Source: Orobanche coerulescens (taxonomy: Eukaryota > Streptophyta > Magnoliopsida > Lamiales > Orobanchaceae). Taken from it: a stretch of DNA of 64,000 nucleotides. Shown here piece by piece: positions 1 through 10,962 of this stretch; position 1 is the stretch's first letter; each line of letters starts with the position of its first letter. Under the pieces are notes generated by a model. That model was not told the DNA's origin. It made no database searches and saw only the letters and a list, made by a program, of their open reading frames with translations. Position numbers and translations under genes: made by a program. The stretch is from assembly GCA_033398695.1 (NCBI GenBank), contig CM065810.1, forward strand, positions 139,963,215 through 140,027,214, read 5' to 3'.

Positions 1-1225
1 TTCTTACTAAACCAAGAAATTAGTCTGGTTCCAAGGAATTGACACGTTCTATTGGTGCTTTTCCTGTTGATTTTGCATCCTGCAAAGTCAGCATCTGAAT
101 ATCCTAATAGTTCAAAGTTGTCATCTTTTGGATACCATACTCCAACATTGATTGTAGACTTAAGGTATCTGATTATCCTTTTTACTGCTTCCTGGTGAGA
201 CTACTTTGGTTGGGACTGAAATATTGCACACACTCCTACTGCATATGAAATGTGAGGTCTAGTTGCAGTGAGGTATAGTAGTGATCCAATTAGTCCTCTG
301 TAATGGGTTGGAGCTATTGGAATGCCTCCTTCATCTGCATCAATGTGTAGGGATGTGCTCGTTGGTACTCTTAGGGGTTTGGCTGCGTCCATGCCAAATC
401 TTGTGATCAGCTCCCTTGCGTACTTTGCTTGATTAATGAATATTCCAGTGTCAACTTGTTTAGCTTGCAAACCAAGAAAGAAATTTAGTTTGCCCATCAT
501 ACTCATCTCAAATTCTCCTTGCATGAGATTTGAGAACTTTTCACATAGCTCAGGGTTGGTTGAGCCAAATATAATGTCATCCACATATACTTGAACTAGT
601 AGTATATGGTCTTCATGTTCAATTCTGAAGAGAGTTTTGTCCACCTTTCCTTTGCAAAAACCATTTTTCTCAAGAAATTCGGATAGAGTTTCATACCATG
701 CTCTTGGTGCCTGCTTGAGTCCATATAGAGCTTTTAGAAGCTTGTATAGCTTATCTCCTTTGACAAATCCAGGGGGTTGCTCATATAGACTTCTTCTTCT
801 AGTACTCCATTGAGAAATGCACTTTTCACATCCATTTGGTAGACTTCAAAATCTTTGAATGCTGCATATGCAAGGAATAGTCTGATTGCTTCTAGTTTTG
901 CTACTGGTGCATATGTTTCATCAAAATCTATTCCTTCACATTAAGCGTATCCTTTTGCAACCAATCTGTATTTATTCCTAACGACAGCTCCATCGTCATC
1001 ACACTTGTTTTTGTACACCCATTTGGTGCCTATGACTTTCTTGCGATCTGTTCTGTCTGTTAGTTCCCAACCTTGTTTCTCTCCATTTGGTTTAGTTCTT
1101 CTTGCATTGCAATCAACCATGTGATCAGGGCTTGATCTATTGTTTTGGGCTCCATTTGAGACATGAAGCAAGAAAACATTGCCATTCCTGCTGGTTATGT
1201 GGATTTCCTGGTTTTGACACTATCA
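1..1225 (-). pseudogene. Copia reverse transcriptase and RNase H (element G)
   Basis: RT copies element RNA to cDNA inside virus-like particles. The amino part of RT (IGTKWVYKNK, RLVAKGYA) is read at 941-1171, the central part lies in broken frame at 650-935, and the rest with the catalytic YVDD is at 201-644. After that comes the RNase H start (DADFAGCK) near 70-110, which leaves the window. A stop at 941-943 (TAA) and a stop at the end of the 201-644 segment interrupt it. The YVDD is intact, so loss of function comes from the stops and frame changes rather than the active site. Confidence 0.85.
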
Positions 1226-1266
1226 GTTAGGTTCCCAATAATTTGTTGAATGTGGTGATCCTTTAG

Positions 1267-2330
1267 CTATTTGGAAATTTCATCTTCATCTTCAGACTTT
1301 GGGAGTTGATCTTCAAGGTTTGTTCCCCCTGATGAGTTGCTTTGAGGATCTGCGTCAGACTCTGCAGCAGCTTGGTTTTGATAATATGCAGATGCATTAG
1401 GTTCAGCTATGGTTTTATCAGCTGTGGTTGGATCAGCTCCGGTTGGATCAGCTATGGTTGGATCAGATGTGGTTAGATCTGCTGTGGTTGGAGATCCTGG
1501 CTGATCTGTGGTTGGGTCTTCATTAGTTGTGTCCATCATTCTTGGATTATTGATGATGACTTCTTCGGGGGAGGTGGTTTTGAGCTTTTTCTCAATTAAT
1601 TCCACCTGTTTTCTGTACTCAACAGTAGATTCATAAAAAACATGAGGTGTTTCTTCCACAATTAATGTTGTTTTGTTAAATACTCTGTATGCCTTGCTTA
1701 TTTGTGAATATCCCATAAAGAGACCATCATCAGTTTTAGCATTAAAAGCATTTAGTTGGGTTTTACCATTGTTGTGGATGAAACACTTACAACCAAAAAC
1801 ATTAAAATATGCAATAGTTGGTATTCTGCCATTCCAAACCTCATAGGGAGTTTTTCCATGTCTCCCTACTATCATACTTCTATTCTGAGTATGGCATGCT
1901 GTGTTAACAGCTTAAGCCCAGAACCTCTTTGGCAGGTCAGTTTCAGCAATTATTGACCTGGTTGCTTCCTTCAGGGTTCTGTTCCTTCTTTCAGCAACAC
2001 CATTTATTGTGGTGTTCTTGCGGCAGAGACTTCATGTTGGATTCTATTCTGATCACTATATTCAGTGATTAACTTATTGAAAAATTCTCCTCCTCTGTCT
2101 GATCTGATCTTTATGATTGATAATGATTTCTCATTCTGAATTTTCCTTAGCAACTCAGGTAGCTTGGTTAGAGTTTCACTCTTCTTGTAGAGAAACACTA
2201 TCCAAGTGTATCTTGAGTAGTCATACACAACTACTAAGGCATGCTTCCTTCCATTCAGAATTCTTGGCTTGATAGGACCAAATAAATCCATGTGAAGAAG
2301 GTCCAAAATCCTGCCGGTGAGAGTGGTAGG
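1267..2330 (-). pseudogene. Copia integrase (element G)
   Basis: Integrase core at 2004-2306 shows HMDLFGP with the first catalytic Asp and SDRGGEF with the second. The region carrying the catalytic Glu is frame-broken between 2004 and 1875. The 1267-1875 segment holds the core C-terminal part (KTPYEVWNGR, FNVFGCKCF) and then a linker of short repeats built on DPTTAD-like units. Such linkers between integrase and RT are usual in Copia pol and vary quickly. The N-terminal zinc-finger part lies beyond the insertion of E and is not in the window. Confidence 0.85.
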
Positions 2331-2348
2331 CTGAACTGGTTTGAAGGA

Positions 2349-3311
2349 TGTTGTGCGGCGATTAATACGCCTTGACGGCGATCGGCATAAGGCCGAGCGA
2401 CCGAGTTCACGATCAAATGAGCCACGGCAAACTTTCCAATCGAAGGTAACAGTCCATCTTCGAGTATCTAGCGATCAACCTTCCCCAGCGATCGTCTCTT
2501 GGTACCTAGCGACCGACTCTGGTGCCCGACCAAGGACGACCGTCCTATGCCACGTATAAGTCCATCATCCGTCATATCTACGAGGACTGGATCTCGAAGC
2601 GAGGACCAATGTGGAGATCTGCGAATGGCGCCACAGAATATAGATCGTTGACTCCAGCCCATCAGCAGCTTTCAATGACAAGGACGGCCTCACCTACCGA
2701 CATACCCGCCGAAAGGTCCTAGGTGGGGCCTCCCAAGACAGCGACATAGACGCGTGTTGGCTTCTCATTTGTTCGCACATCCGGCTGCCAGCAGCTGCTG
2801 CGGACTTTAAGGAGACCAACCCATGTGCTAAAGACGATCGCCCGCTTATTATAATACAGCAGAGGCGATCGCCCAGCGACCCCCAGTTCTATAAATAGAA
2901 AGCCTACAGCAACTGGAGAAAGGTTCAGAAGTTCAGATTTAAGAGTTCAGAAGCTCAAACACTCAAAACCTCTCTCTCACTCTCGACCGAAAGACGATCG
3001 GCCGAATCGAGCATCACATCTCATTTGTTACAAGAACTCACAGAGCATCAACTCTGGTTCTTCCGGCAATCTTCAGCACTCAAGACCTAAGATAACTAGG
3101 GTCTTTCCACTTATTGTAATTGTACTCTAACATTAATATTTGTACTCTCAAGTATTCGTATTAATAATATCTCGCGAGAGCATTCAAGCCCGGGACTAAC
3201 AACCCCGACAAATCTTGTGTTATTTACTTCCCCACGGACGTGCTCTCGCATTTTGTTTGTTACTCATCCATTCCAGGATATCATCTCGGGATAATATTTT
3301 GGGTAACAACA
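2349..3311 (+). repeat. 5' LTR of element E
   Basis: A 963-bp LTR of the F family, shorter than the 1,100-bp F LTRs because a stretch corresponding to about 22400-22500 is missing. It has TG/CA ends, many GCGATCG-type words in the first 550 bases, and a TATA box (TATAAATAG) at 2890-2898. The region near the end is conserved with F (ATCTCGCGAGAGC). Confidence 0.88.
2890..2898 (+). promoter_or_regulatory. TATA box in LTR of E
   Basis: TATAAATAG sits at the place equivalent to the TATA boxes of the two F LTRs (22352 and 29662), downstream of the GATCG-rich U3. The start of the element transcript is expected about 30 bases further on. Confidence 0.6.
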
Positions 3312-3441
3312 ATTGGCGCTAGAAGGAGGGGTGATCTTAACCTTCATTTTCATTCCGACCGTCCCGAAGAACACTCACTGTTCTCCGGGGCATATACTTG
3401 AAGAAACACTCACTGTTCTTCAAAGAAAAACCTTCAGAATC

Positions 3442-4449
3442 ATGACGTCTGCCACCACATCGAAGAGAGCCACTCTCCGATCCGCTGGATGTCTTATTCC
3501 GGCTCAATCCGAGCCCCAGCCTACGGCAGAGGGTAGCCGCGGCGACGCGAAACTCTCGATCCCGCCCCTGAGGGATGACCCCATCCTATCGCTCGACCAG
3601 TTCCAAACCACGGAACAGATCGAGGAGGCTATGGCCATCCTAAGGAAGCGACAGAGAGCATGCGCAGCACCCGCTATAACCCCCTCGGCCATCCGCCGCG
3701 CGGGCAAACGGAAGCTCAAAGGGATCAATACTTGATCGCCTCTGCTCCCGCTCCAAGCGCCTAGCCGCGAGCAACCAGGCCACGGCGAAGGCCGCTATGC
3801 AGCGCCAACTCGATGAGATGAAAGCGCTCATGGAAACTGGGGGAAACGCCAGTAGAAAGATCATCGGACCGACTGAGCCACTCACGGTCCACATCGAGCT
3901 TGCCCCCGTGCAACCAAGGATGTCTCCTCCCCAAACAACTTTGTATGAAGGGAGATCGGACCCCGAGACTCACCTAAGCAAGTTCCGGATTTACATGACC
4001 GGGTGTGGGGCATCAGAAGCGACCAGGTGCCGAATATTCCCGTTAACATTGGGCGAGCTGGCCCATAGGTGGTACATCTACCACCGCGATCAATCATTTC
4101 CTTTGAGGAACTGGCGATTGACTTCATGTCATACTTCGCCACCGAGGTCACCAGACCAGAAGGCCCCCACCGCATGATGAAAATCAGGCAGGGGGAAGAA
4201 TCCGATGCAGACTACATTGACCGGATGGATGAAATAGTCCTCACCGGCGAGCCTATCAGCGACGAGCTTGATCTCTACTTGGTCCTGGGTGGATTCTATG
4301 GTCATTCACCCGTGTTTAAGCACCTCACAAAGGACATCCCCCCGACCTACGCGATCTTCCGCGCTAAGGCTGCCGATTTCCTGGCCAGGCAGAGGCTGCT
4401 CACCCTCCACCTAGGCGAGGGGACACCGCCTCCCGTCCGAAAGACCCCC
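3442..4449 (+). pseudogene. Tat-type gag (element E), broken
   Basis: Gag forms the particle that packages element RNA. The start ATG at 3442 is chosen because it aligns with the F gag start at 23055. Compared with F, about 270 bases are missing between 3720 and 3735, which ends the first segment early. The second segment restarts at 3797 (MQRQLDEMKALM). Near 4075 four bases are missing relative to F, so the retrotransposon-gag domain (SIISFEELA, FYGHSPVFKHL) continues in another frame at 4069-4449. The zinc-knuckle part seen in F is absent because the element is truncated. Confidence 0.85.
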
Positions 4450-5030
4450 AAACTTATTACCAAATACACATTTACCCCAAAATATCCATTTTTTCATCCA
4501 AAATACCCACATGTAAAATTCAAAACACCAATCTTTTTGAAGTCATTGTCTTCATTGTATATAACATCCCTTTAAGAACAAGAATTTCCAACATGTAATT
4601 CAATCTCCCACCATATAATTCCAACATGTAACTCAATTACCGAACACATCAATCTTCATGAAGAAACCCAAAACAATTCGACTCAAGAACCCTAAATTAA
4701 TAAAGAATTCATAATTCACACAATCTTAGTATACTTAAGAATTCAACCATCCAAAATCGTAAGACATACCTTGAACTCGGAGTAAAATGATGAAAAAAAT
4801 TGAAAAATTCGCGACCAAAAGCTTGACGATTACATCCGATTTCTAATGCTTTGAAGCTCTTAGATTGTGAAATAATGATAGGAATCTTGTTTCTATGCTT
4901 GATTTAGCACAATTTTTCTTTAATTTTGATGATTCGTAGGGAAATGGTTGTTAGGGTTTTTCGGATTGGGGAAGAAGAAGGAAAAAAATTTTGGGGGGAA
5001 GAAGATGAATAAAGACACGGCTGAGTTCTG

Positions 5031-5038
5031 TTTATATA
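5031..5038 (-). promoter_or_regulatory. TATA box in left end of A
   Basis: Reverse complement reads GGTATATAAACAG. It lies just downstream, in element sense, of the ACACGGCCCGTGT cluster. Confidence 0.45.
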
Positions 5039-5105
5039 CCCCCAACCGATACAACCCGTGTTAAATGACACGGCCCGTGTCATACCTATTCAGTTTTTTC
5101 AAAAA

Positions 5106-5315
5106 TGCCTGCCGACCTGACCCGACCGTGTCAAGTGACAGGGCCCATGTCGCACCTGCTTGGAAAGTGAAAAACCACTGCCTGCCTGACCCGACCATGT
5201 CAAATGACACGGCCCGTGTCGCACCTGCTTGGAAAGTGAAAAACCATTGCCTGCCTGACCCGACCGTGTCAAATGACACGGCCCGTGTCGTACAAGCCTG
5301 GAAAGTGCGTTTTTG
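5106..5315. repeat. Tandem repeat of about 70 bp, three copies, with ACACGG palindromes
   Basis: The word GACCCGACC recurs at 5118, 5188 and 5257. Each unit carries a near-perfect palindrome, TGACACGGCCCGTGTC or a variant, followed by a CACCTGCTTGGAAAGTG-like segment. A partial copy of the palindrome lies at 5061-5085. Open frames of equal length on both strands here are a by-product of the repeat and not genes. Confidence 0.85.
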
Positions 5316-5489
5316 GTCTCTGGGTCTTTTTTCTGCGAATTGGACACCTACAGTTGAACCGGTCAGTTCCTCATCAAGTAAAAATAAAAATAAAGTGCAT
5401 ATAAGAACAAAACTAAGAATAACTATTGGGTTGCCTCCCAATTAGCGCCAAGTTTAACGTCTTCAGCCGGATGCCAGCAACATGAAGTT

Positions 5490-6725
5490 CTATGGCTCAA
5501 TTAAAGTTATCACGGACATGGCTTCCTTTTGATTTGGATGATGGCAGTGTTTGACTCTTTGTCCGTTAACTTTAAATAGATCACCATCTCTGCTCATGAG
5601 CTCGACCACTCCGGGTGGAAGTACTTTCTTGATCACGAATGGCCCTGACCATCTTGATTTTAATTGTTCGGGAAACAGTTTTAGTCTTGAATTATAAAGA
5701 AATACTTGTTTTCCCAGCACCAATTCACATTTTACGATAATATTGTCGTGCCATCTTTTAGATCTCTCTTTATAGATTCGAGAGTTTTCATAGCATTCGT
5801 CCTGGAATTCCTCCAACTCGTTCAGCTCTAACAAACTTTTCTTTTCAGCGGTCTTAAAATCCAGATTTATTCTTTTTACCGCCCACATCGCCCTATGCTC
5901 CAACTCTAGAGGTAGATGACATGATTTTGCGAATATGAGTTGGTAGGGAGATGTACCCAAAGGTGTTTTATATGTCATGCGATAAGCCCAAAATGCATCG
6001 TCAAGCTTGGACGATCAATCTTTCTGAGATGTACTCACCGTCTTTTCCAGGATTTCCGCTTCGGCTTGTCCATTTGATTGTGGATGATAGGCCAATGATT
6101 TCTTTGATCGGACCCCATATTTCTGAAGGAGCTTATCCATGATTTTGTTTAGAAAGTGTGATCCCCGGTCACTGATTAACGCTCTTGGGGTTCCAAACTG
6201 GCAAAAAATATTCTTTAAAAACTTCATCACCACTTGTTCGTCATTTGTTTGGGAAGAAATTGCCTCGACCCATCGAGATACATACTCGACTGCTAGCAGA
6301 ATATACTTATTCCCAAATGATGAGGAAAAGGGTCCCATGAAGTCAATGCCCCAGACGTCAAAAAGTTCAACCTCAATTACGTTGGTCATGGGCATCTCAT
6401 GATGCCTTGAAATATTCCCCACTTGTTGGCATCTATCGCATTGTTGAATGAAGAGATAGCAATATTTGTATAGCGTAGGCCAATAAAATCTGCTTTGCAA
6501 CACCTTTGCAGCAGTTCGTGTTGCTCCGAAGTGTCCTCCGGTTGGTGAAGAATGGCATTGTTGAAGAATTTCCTCCCATTCCTCTTGCGGCACACACCTC
6601 CTCACTATCATGTCGGCACATCTTTTGAAAAGTAGTGGATCATCCCACATATAGAACTTGATATCATGGAGGAATTTCTTTTTTTGATAATGAGACAAGT
6701 CCGGAGGTAGTACGTCTGCAACCAA
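5490..6725 (-). pseudogene. Athila integrase (element A)
   Basis: Integrase inserts element cDNA into the genome. The segment 6015-6725 carries the HHCC zinc finger (GGHFGATRTA, then CDRCQQ) and a core with GIDFMGPF, SDRGSHF and NGQAE, so the three acidic catalytic residues are visible. The C-terminal part, with a KTPLGTSPYQLIFAKSCHLP motif, is at 5490-5978 in a different frame; the break lies between 5978 and 6040. The GCGCTAATTGGGAGGCAACC text just after the stop is typical of the end of Athila pol. Confidence 0.88.
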
Positions 6726-6812
6726 AAAAATAACAATGTCAACATACCAAGGAAATTTAGATTCTACTATAAAAAGCGGCTCGTCCAGAAAATCTTCTTT
6801 AATCCCTTCAAT

Positions 6813-8250
6813 TTAGGGCTCCTCCTCTTTCTTGTACTCAAGGCGAGATAAGTGGTCAGCCACCACATTTTCATAGCCCTTTCTATCCCGAACTTCCACA
6901 TCGAGCTCTTGTAAAAGGAGAATCCACCGAATTAAGTGAGGCTTGGAGTCTTCTTTCTCAAACAGATATTTGATAGCTGCGTGTTCTGTATGTACAATCG
7001 TCTTTGTCCCAATCAAGTATGATCGGAACTTATCAAAAGCAAATACCACGGCAAGCATTTCTTTCTACGTTGTTGTGTAATTTTGCTGGCTCCGTCTAAT
7101 GTTTTGCTTGCATAGTAAATAGCCCCAAAGAGTTTCTCACGACGTTGTCCCAACACAGCTCTAACCGCATAATCACTTGCATCGCACATGATCTCAAAAG
7201 GTTGAGACCAATCCGATACTACGAGAATAGGAGCACTCACTAATGCCTTCTTTGGAGTTTCAAATGCCTGCAAACACTCGTTAGAAAGAATGAAAGCAGT
7301 ATCTTTTTCTAATAATTTACTCAACAGTTTAGTGGTTTTTGAAAAATCTTTTATGAACCTCCTATAAAAACCAGCGTGACCAAGAAAACTCCTAATAGCT
7401 TTTTCATTCTTGGGAGGGGGAAGTTTCTCAATGGCAATAATCTTCGCTCCATCAACCTCTAATCCTGCACCGGACACTCTATGGCCTAGGACAATCCCTT
7501 CTTGCACCATAAAGTGGCATTTTTCCCAATTAAGCACGAGGTTAGTATCTTCGCAGCGCTGCAAAACTAAAGTGAGATTATGCAAGCAATGATCAAATGA
7601 ATTTCCAAACACCGAAAACTCATCCATGAATACTTCCATTATATTTTCGATCAAACCATGGTAAATAGCCAATATGCAACGGTGAAAAGTGGCTGGGGCA
7701 TTACATAAGCCAAACGGCATCTTACGATAAGCACAAATTCCAGAAGTCCATGTGAATTTGATTATATCCTGAATAGCCATCAAGAAAATAGAAAAATTCA
7801 TGCCCCGCCAATCTATCAAGCACTTGATCAATGAAATGGGAGAGGAAAATGATCTTTGCGAGTAGCTGCATTCAACGCCCTATAATCTATACACACTCGC
7901 CATCCCGTAACTACCCTGATAGCAATTAATTCATCTTTCTCATCTTTAGTTATGGTCATTCCCCCCTTTTTAGACACTACATGCGTAGGACTCACCCACT
8001 CACTATCGGAAATTGGGTAAATCATTACAGCATCTAACAGTTTGAGCACTTCCTTTTTTACTACTTCTTTCATTATAGGATTGAGTCTTCGTTGATTTTG
8101 CACTTTCGGTTTGTAATTTTCTTCAAGCAAAATCCTATGCATGCATACTGAAGGGCTGATTCCCTTTAAGTCTGAGATAGACCATCCTATAACAGACTTA
8201 TGAGCTCTCAAAACACGAAGCAATTTATCTAATTGAGTAGAGGAAAGCAA
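6813..8250 (-). pseudogene. Athila reverse transcriptase and RNase H (element A)
   Basis: RT starts at 8250-7828 (WSISDLKGI, CIDYRALNAATRKDHFPLP), shifts frame near 7830, and continues at 7831-7013 with MPFGLCNAPATF and the palm motif. The motif reads FMDEFSVFG, so the second catalytic Asp of the usual FMDD has become Glu (codon 7619-7621). RNase H follows ([24 protein letters not shown] at 6813-7058), again frame-shifted near 7050. Inactive from both frameshifts and the active-site change. Confidence 0.88.
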
Positions 8251-8285
8251 AAAGGCTATAATTACCGGATTTGTATTATTACAAC

Positions 8286-8811
8286 CTAGAATGCATACTT
8301 GAGGTGTTCTGGAAGAGCTTTAAGGTCCAGGCTCGGTTGGGATACACCCGACTGAGATGAACCGGATTTTAAATTTTGGACTGTGTCAGTTGACATGGTC
8401 GAGTCGCCCGTCAGCTTGATTTCAGCAACTACTGCATGCTCCTCTTGTTCCGTTTCTTTGTCCAAATTGTCGAAATTATTGATTTGCGGTTCTTCCTGCA
8501 GGGAATTCAATTCAAAAACATAATCAAACAAGTCAGAATCATCAAACTCCAAGGTTGAGTCACTAGAAAAGAATGAGTTCGCAAGAGCAAACTCTAACGG
8601 ATTTGAAGATAATGAGTGTAAGACTTTTTTTCTTTCCATACGAACTTATATTATCAATAACATTGCAATATTCAATATCACCATGAAATTTCATGGCTTT
8701 AAATGTGGAAAATAGAACATGCCCATCGTTAACACGTAGTGTTAATTCTCCCCTTTCAACATCAATAACAGCCTTTCCCGTTGCTAAAAATGGACGTCCA
8801 AGGATAAGTGG
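8286..8811 (-). pseudogene. Athila protease C-terminal part and linker (element A)
   Basis: Reading down from 8811, the frame continues the protease domain interrupted by element D: LGRPFLATG and a VIDVERGELTLRV segment, then an acidic linker to 8286 before RT. The protease N-terminal half is at 17957-18238. Removing D and one copy of the AGTGG duplication joins the halves in frame. The linker, rich in Glu, Asp and Ser, is usual between Athila protease and RT. Confidence 0.82.
8807..8811. repeat. Target-site duplication AGTGG, left of D
   Basis: AGTGG immediately before the TG of the left D LTR. An identical copy follows the right LTR at 17957-17961. Confidence 0.9.
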
Positions 8812-10132
8812 TGTAACACCCCAATTTCACTTTGGGTAATTACACGCCACAGGACACACAAAGGTCCCACCAGGCTGACGACACCCAGGATTAAGCCACA
8901 ATCCAATACATAATCACCATGACATAACAGTCCAACACAGGATACAAAACATGAGTTAGGCCTCGTCCGCGGCCAAAATAGTAGAGTTAAACATCAGTCA
9001 CTGAATGCAAACATTACACGACATAGTACAACTCAAAACCAACAATAATACAAAATATAAAACCGACTCTGACATCACGAACACGACCACTGATACGATG
9101 TCTCTAACATCCAGTGTGCTTGTCAACTCCGTGTGCACCACATGTGGGCTCCTGTCCCTCGAGAATACCAAAAATGTACAAAACATTCCACCCAAACAAG
9201 GGGTTATCAACAACCGCTAGTGCAAGTACTGTATTACAATATTTTAATCCACAGGCATCTCCAAATTAATTCAAAATCCAAAACAGTTCAAGTCGCGATA
9301 TTCCGGAATATCAATATCGATCATCAGTAAAAACACTCCGACAATCCTGGCGACCCGGTCCGGCCCTCAAGCCACCAAGTCCCTGTGTGCCCCGTCTAGC
9401 AACCCTAGGTGAGAATGTCCACTCAAAGTATCTCTCGTGACCCGGTCCAGCCGCTAAGCCACCAAGTCCCCGTGTGACCCCGTAGAGTCAATCCCCGAGT
9501 GAGAGTACCCGAGAACAACCTTTCAACTCTCATCAGTAACTAATTCATCACAGAAATGCATGCCATAAACTAATGCAATAAAGTACTTGCCTGGATTTCT
9601 AACTCACAAAGGAACAACAACGAACAAGACTACAGTCCGAACTATCTTCCAAATCCCGCTCCTAACTAACATCGAGGCTCAATCAATTACAATTTTGTTG
9701 GAAACACTTAAAATCCATCCTAAGTTCCACCCTTAGGAACATTTCATCGAGCACTACTGGGGCATAACGGGTTTTGCTCGATTTACAAAAGAAGATTTGG
9801 AATCAATCCACAAAACCTTGAGGAAAATCATGAAATCATACTTATGCAACCATTTTCAACTATAATCATCATAAATTTTGGAGCTAAAACGGTTGGAGAA
9901 ACGAGATCCCCAAAACCCCCAAACTTCCCCAAAGTTAGGGTTCTAAGGAAGGATTACCTCAATTCCTTGGTGAAAATGATGTAGGATTGATAGATCTTTG
10001 CTTGAAGTTGAAAAGATCTGAGTTTCAACCGTGCTCCGCTGAAACCCTCGCTTACACAACTCTGGAGTCGTCTAGAAACTCAGAGAAGAGGAAAGAAGGT
10101 GAAAAATGACAAGTGTTGACCGCAATACATGT

Positions 10133-10142
10133 ATTTATATAG
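10133..10142 (-). promoter_or_regulatory. TATA box in 3' LTR of D
   Basis: Minus strand reads CTATATAAATAC, directly downstream in element sense of the palindrome array. The right LTR has the same at 17203-17212. Confidence 0.6.
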
Positions 10143-10143
10143 G

Positions 10144-10742
10144 TGCGCCCTAGCGCGCGCTAGCGCTTCCCGGATAGCGTGCGCTATCGGCCTAGGCCTG
10201 CAGTCCAGACCCTTCTGCCTAGCCAAGCTGGCATGCACCACGTCCGACAGCGTCGCTACTCAGCCGAGTTAGCGTGTGCTATACCACCGTGTTAGAGCGC
10301 GCAGTTGCCGCCTTAGCGTGCGCTCCCTTGCACCCAGTCCAAGTCCAGAAACCTTTCTGCCCTGTCTAGAAACCTTTCGGCCCATCCCGGTAGCGTGCGC
10401 TACGACCGAACAGCGTGCGCTACGCCTGACGAGTTAGTGCGCGCAACGATCGTCTTAGCGTGCGTTACCCGTTGGTCTGGCCGAAGTCCAGACCTCACTG
10501 CCCTTACTGTCTGGGCCGCTTTGCGCGCCTTATCACCCGACAGTGGCGTGCGCTACCTGCTCCCCTAGCGTGCGCTGCTAAGTTGCCTTAGCGTGCGCTA
10601 GCTCGATCCTTGTCCCAGTCCAGTGCCCTCTGGACTGTCCCATGATGCCGGTTAGCGTTCGCTATCTTTCTAGCAGTAGCGTGCGCTGGCCTACGACCTC
10701 CATTGCGTACGTTACTCGGATAACTTAGCACACGTTAGCCCT
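10144..10742. promoter_or_regulatory. Array of TAGCGTGCGCTA near-palindromes in U3 of D (left copy)
   Basis: At least eight exact GCGTGCGCT cores and about ten one- or two-base variants (including the perfect palindrome TAGCGCGCGCTA at 10151) occur in 600 bases. A second word, GTCCAGACC/GTCCAGAAACC, is interspersed. The array lies between the LTR end and the TATA box in element sense, which is the promoter side. Confidence 0.8.
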
Positions 10743-10927
10743 AGGTTGCGGAAGCGATACAAACAATATGACCAACTGTTATCGAATACTAGCGAAATAT
10801 TGGTAAGAGACATAACATACAAGCTCAATCTCGAATCAAACACACGATACCAATATTCGAAAAATTACAAACCAACCCACGAGATTCATGAATTAATAAT
10901 TATAGCCAAAAAAGTAAGGATATTACA

Positions 10928-10940
10928 TTCTCTCCCCCTA
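10928..10940 (-). other. Polypurine tract of D
   Basis: Minus strand reads TAGGGGGAGAGAA directly before the 3' LTR; it primes plus-strand DNA synthesis. Confidence 0.8.
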
Positions 10941-10962
10941 AGAATAAGTTTCGTCCCGAAAC

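Larger units (their letters stand above)
1..2348 (-). mobile_element. Copia element G (SIRE/Maximus-type), truncated pol region
   Basis: Minus-strand fragment of a Ty1/copia retrotransposon. Reading down from 2348 it gives integrase, a low-complexity linker, reverse transcriptase and RNase H, the order that defines Copia. Wording of the integrase and RT (for example [24 protein letters not shown]) is that of the SIRE/Maximus lineage and closely resembles element C in this window. The element is cut by the left window edge inside RNase H, and at 2348 by the LTR of element E inside the integrase N-terminal part. No LTR of G is visible. Stops and frameshifts make it non-functional. Confidence 0.9.
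2349..4449 (+). mobile_element. Tat-type Gypsy element E, 3'-truncated, inserted in G
   Basis: Same family as element F: the LTR starts TGTTGTGCGGCG and ends GTAACAACA, followed directly by the same leader (ATTGGCGCTAGA) and a closely matching gag. Homology to F stops abruptly at about 4449, just after the shared gag text CGTCCGAAAGAC; the following sequence is unrelated AT-rich DNA taken here as the left end of element A. No 3' LTR or target duplication partner is visible, so the right side was lost by deletion or rearrangement. Confidence 0.85.
4450..5330 (-). repeat. Left-end LTR-like sequence of element A, truncated
   Basis: Non-coding sequence following the Athila pol. In element sense it has a cluster of ACACGG palindromes (5061-5310), then a TATA box (TATATAAA at 5031-5038), then a pyrimidine-rich leader-like stretch and AT-rich DNA to the junction with E. 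That layout is what a U3-R LTR would show. It does not align by eye with the right-hand LTR at 48996-50324 apart from the palindromic motif. Confidence 0.4.
8812..10927 (-). repeat. 3' LTR of D (2,116 bp)
   Basis: Plus-strand reading starts TGTAACACCCCAATTTC and ends GGATATTACA. It is longer than the other LTR mainly because about 41 bases near 10705-10745 are absent from the right copy. It holds the TAGCGTGCGCTA palindrome array and a TATA box. Confidence 0.93.

Noticed and set aside
5061..5445. Open frames of 126 codons on both strands over the same stretch
   Set aside because: They arise from the 70-bp palindrome-bearing repeat; the two strands mirror each other and the composition is that of the repeat.
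9005..9330. Small frames at the start of both D LTRs (9005-9330 and 16068-16400)
   Set aside because: They lie inside LTR sequence, occur in both copies and have no coding character.
10144..10742. CRISPR-like array
   Set aside because: Repeated 12-mer has irregular spacing and lies inside both LTRs of a plant retrotransposon; no cas genes, and the genome is eukaryotic.
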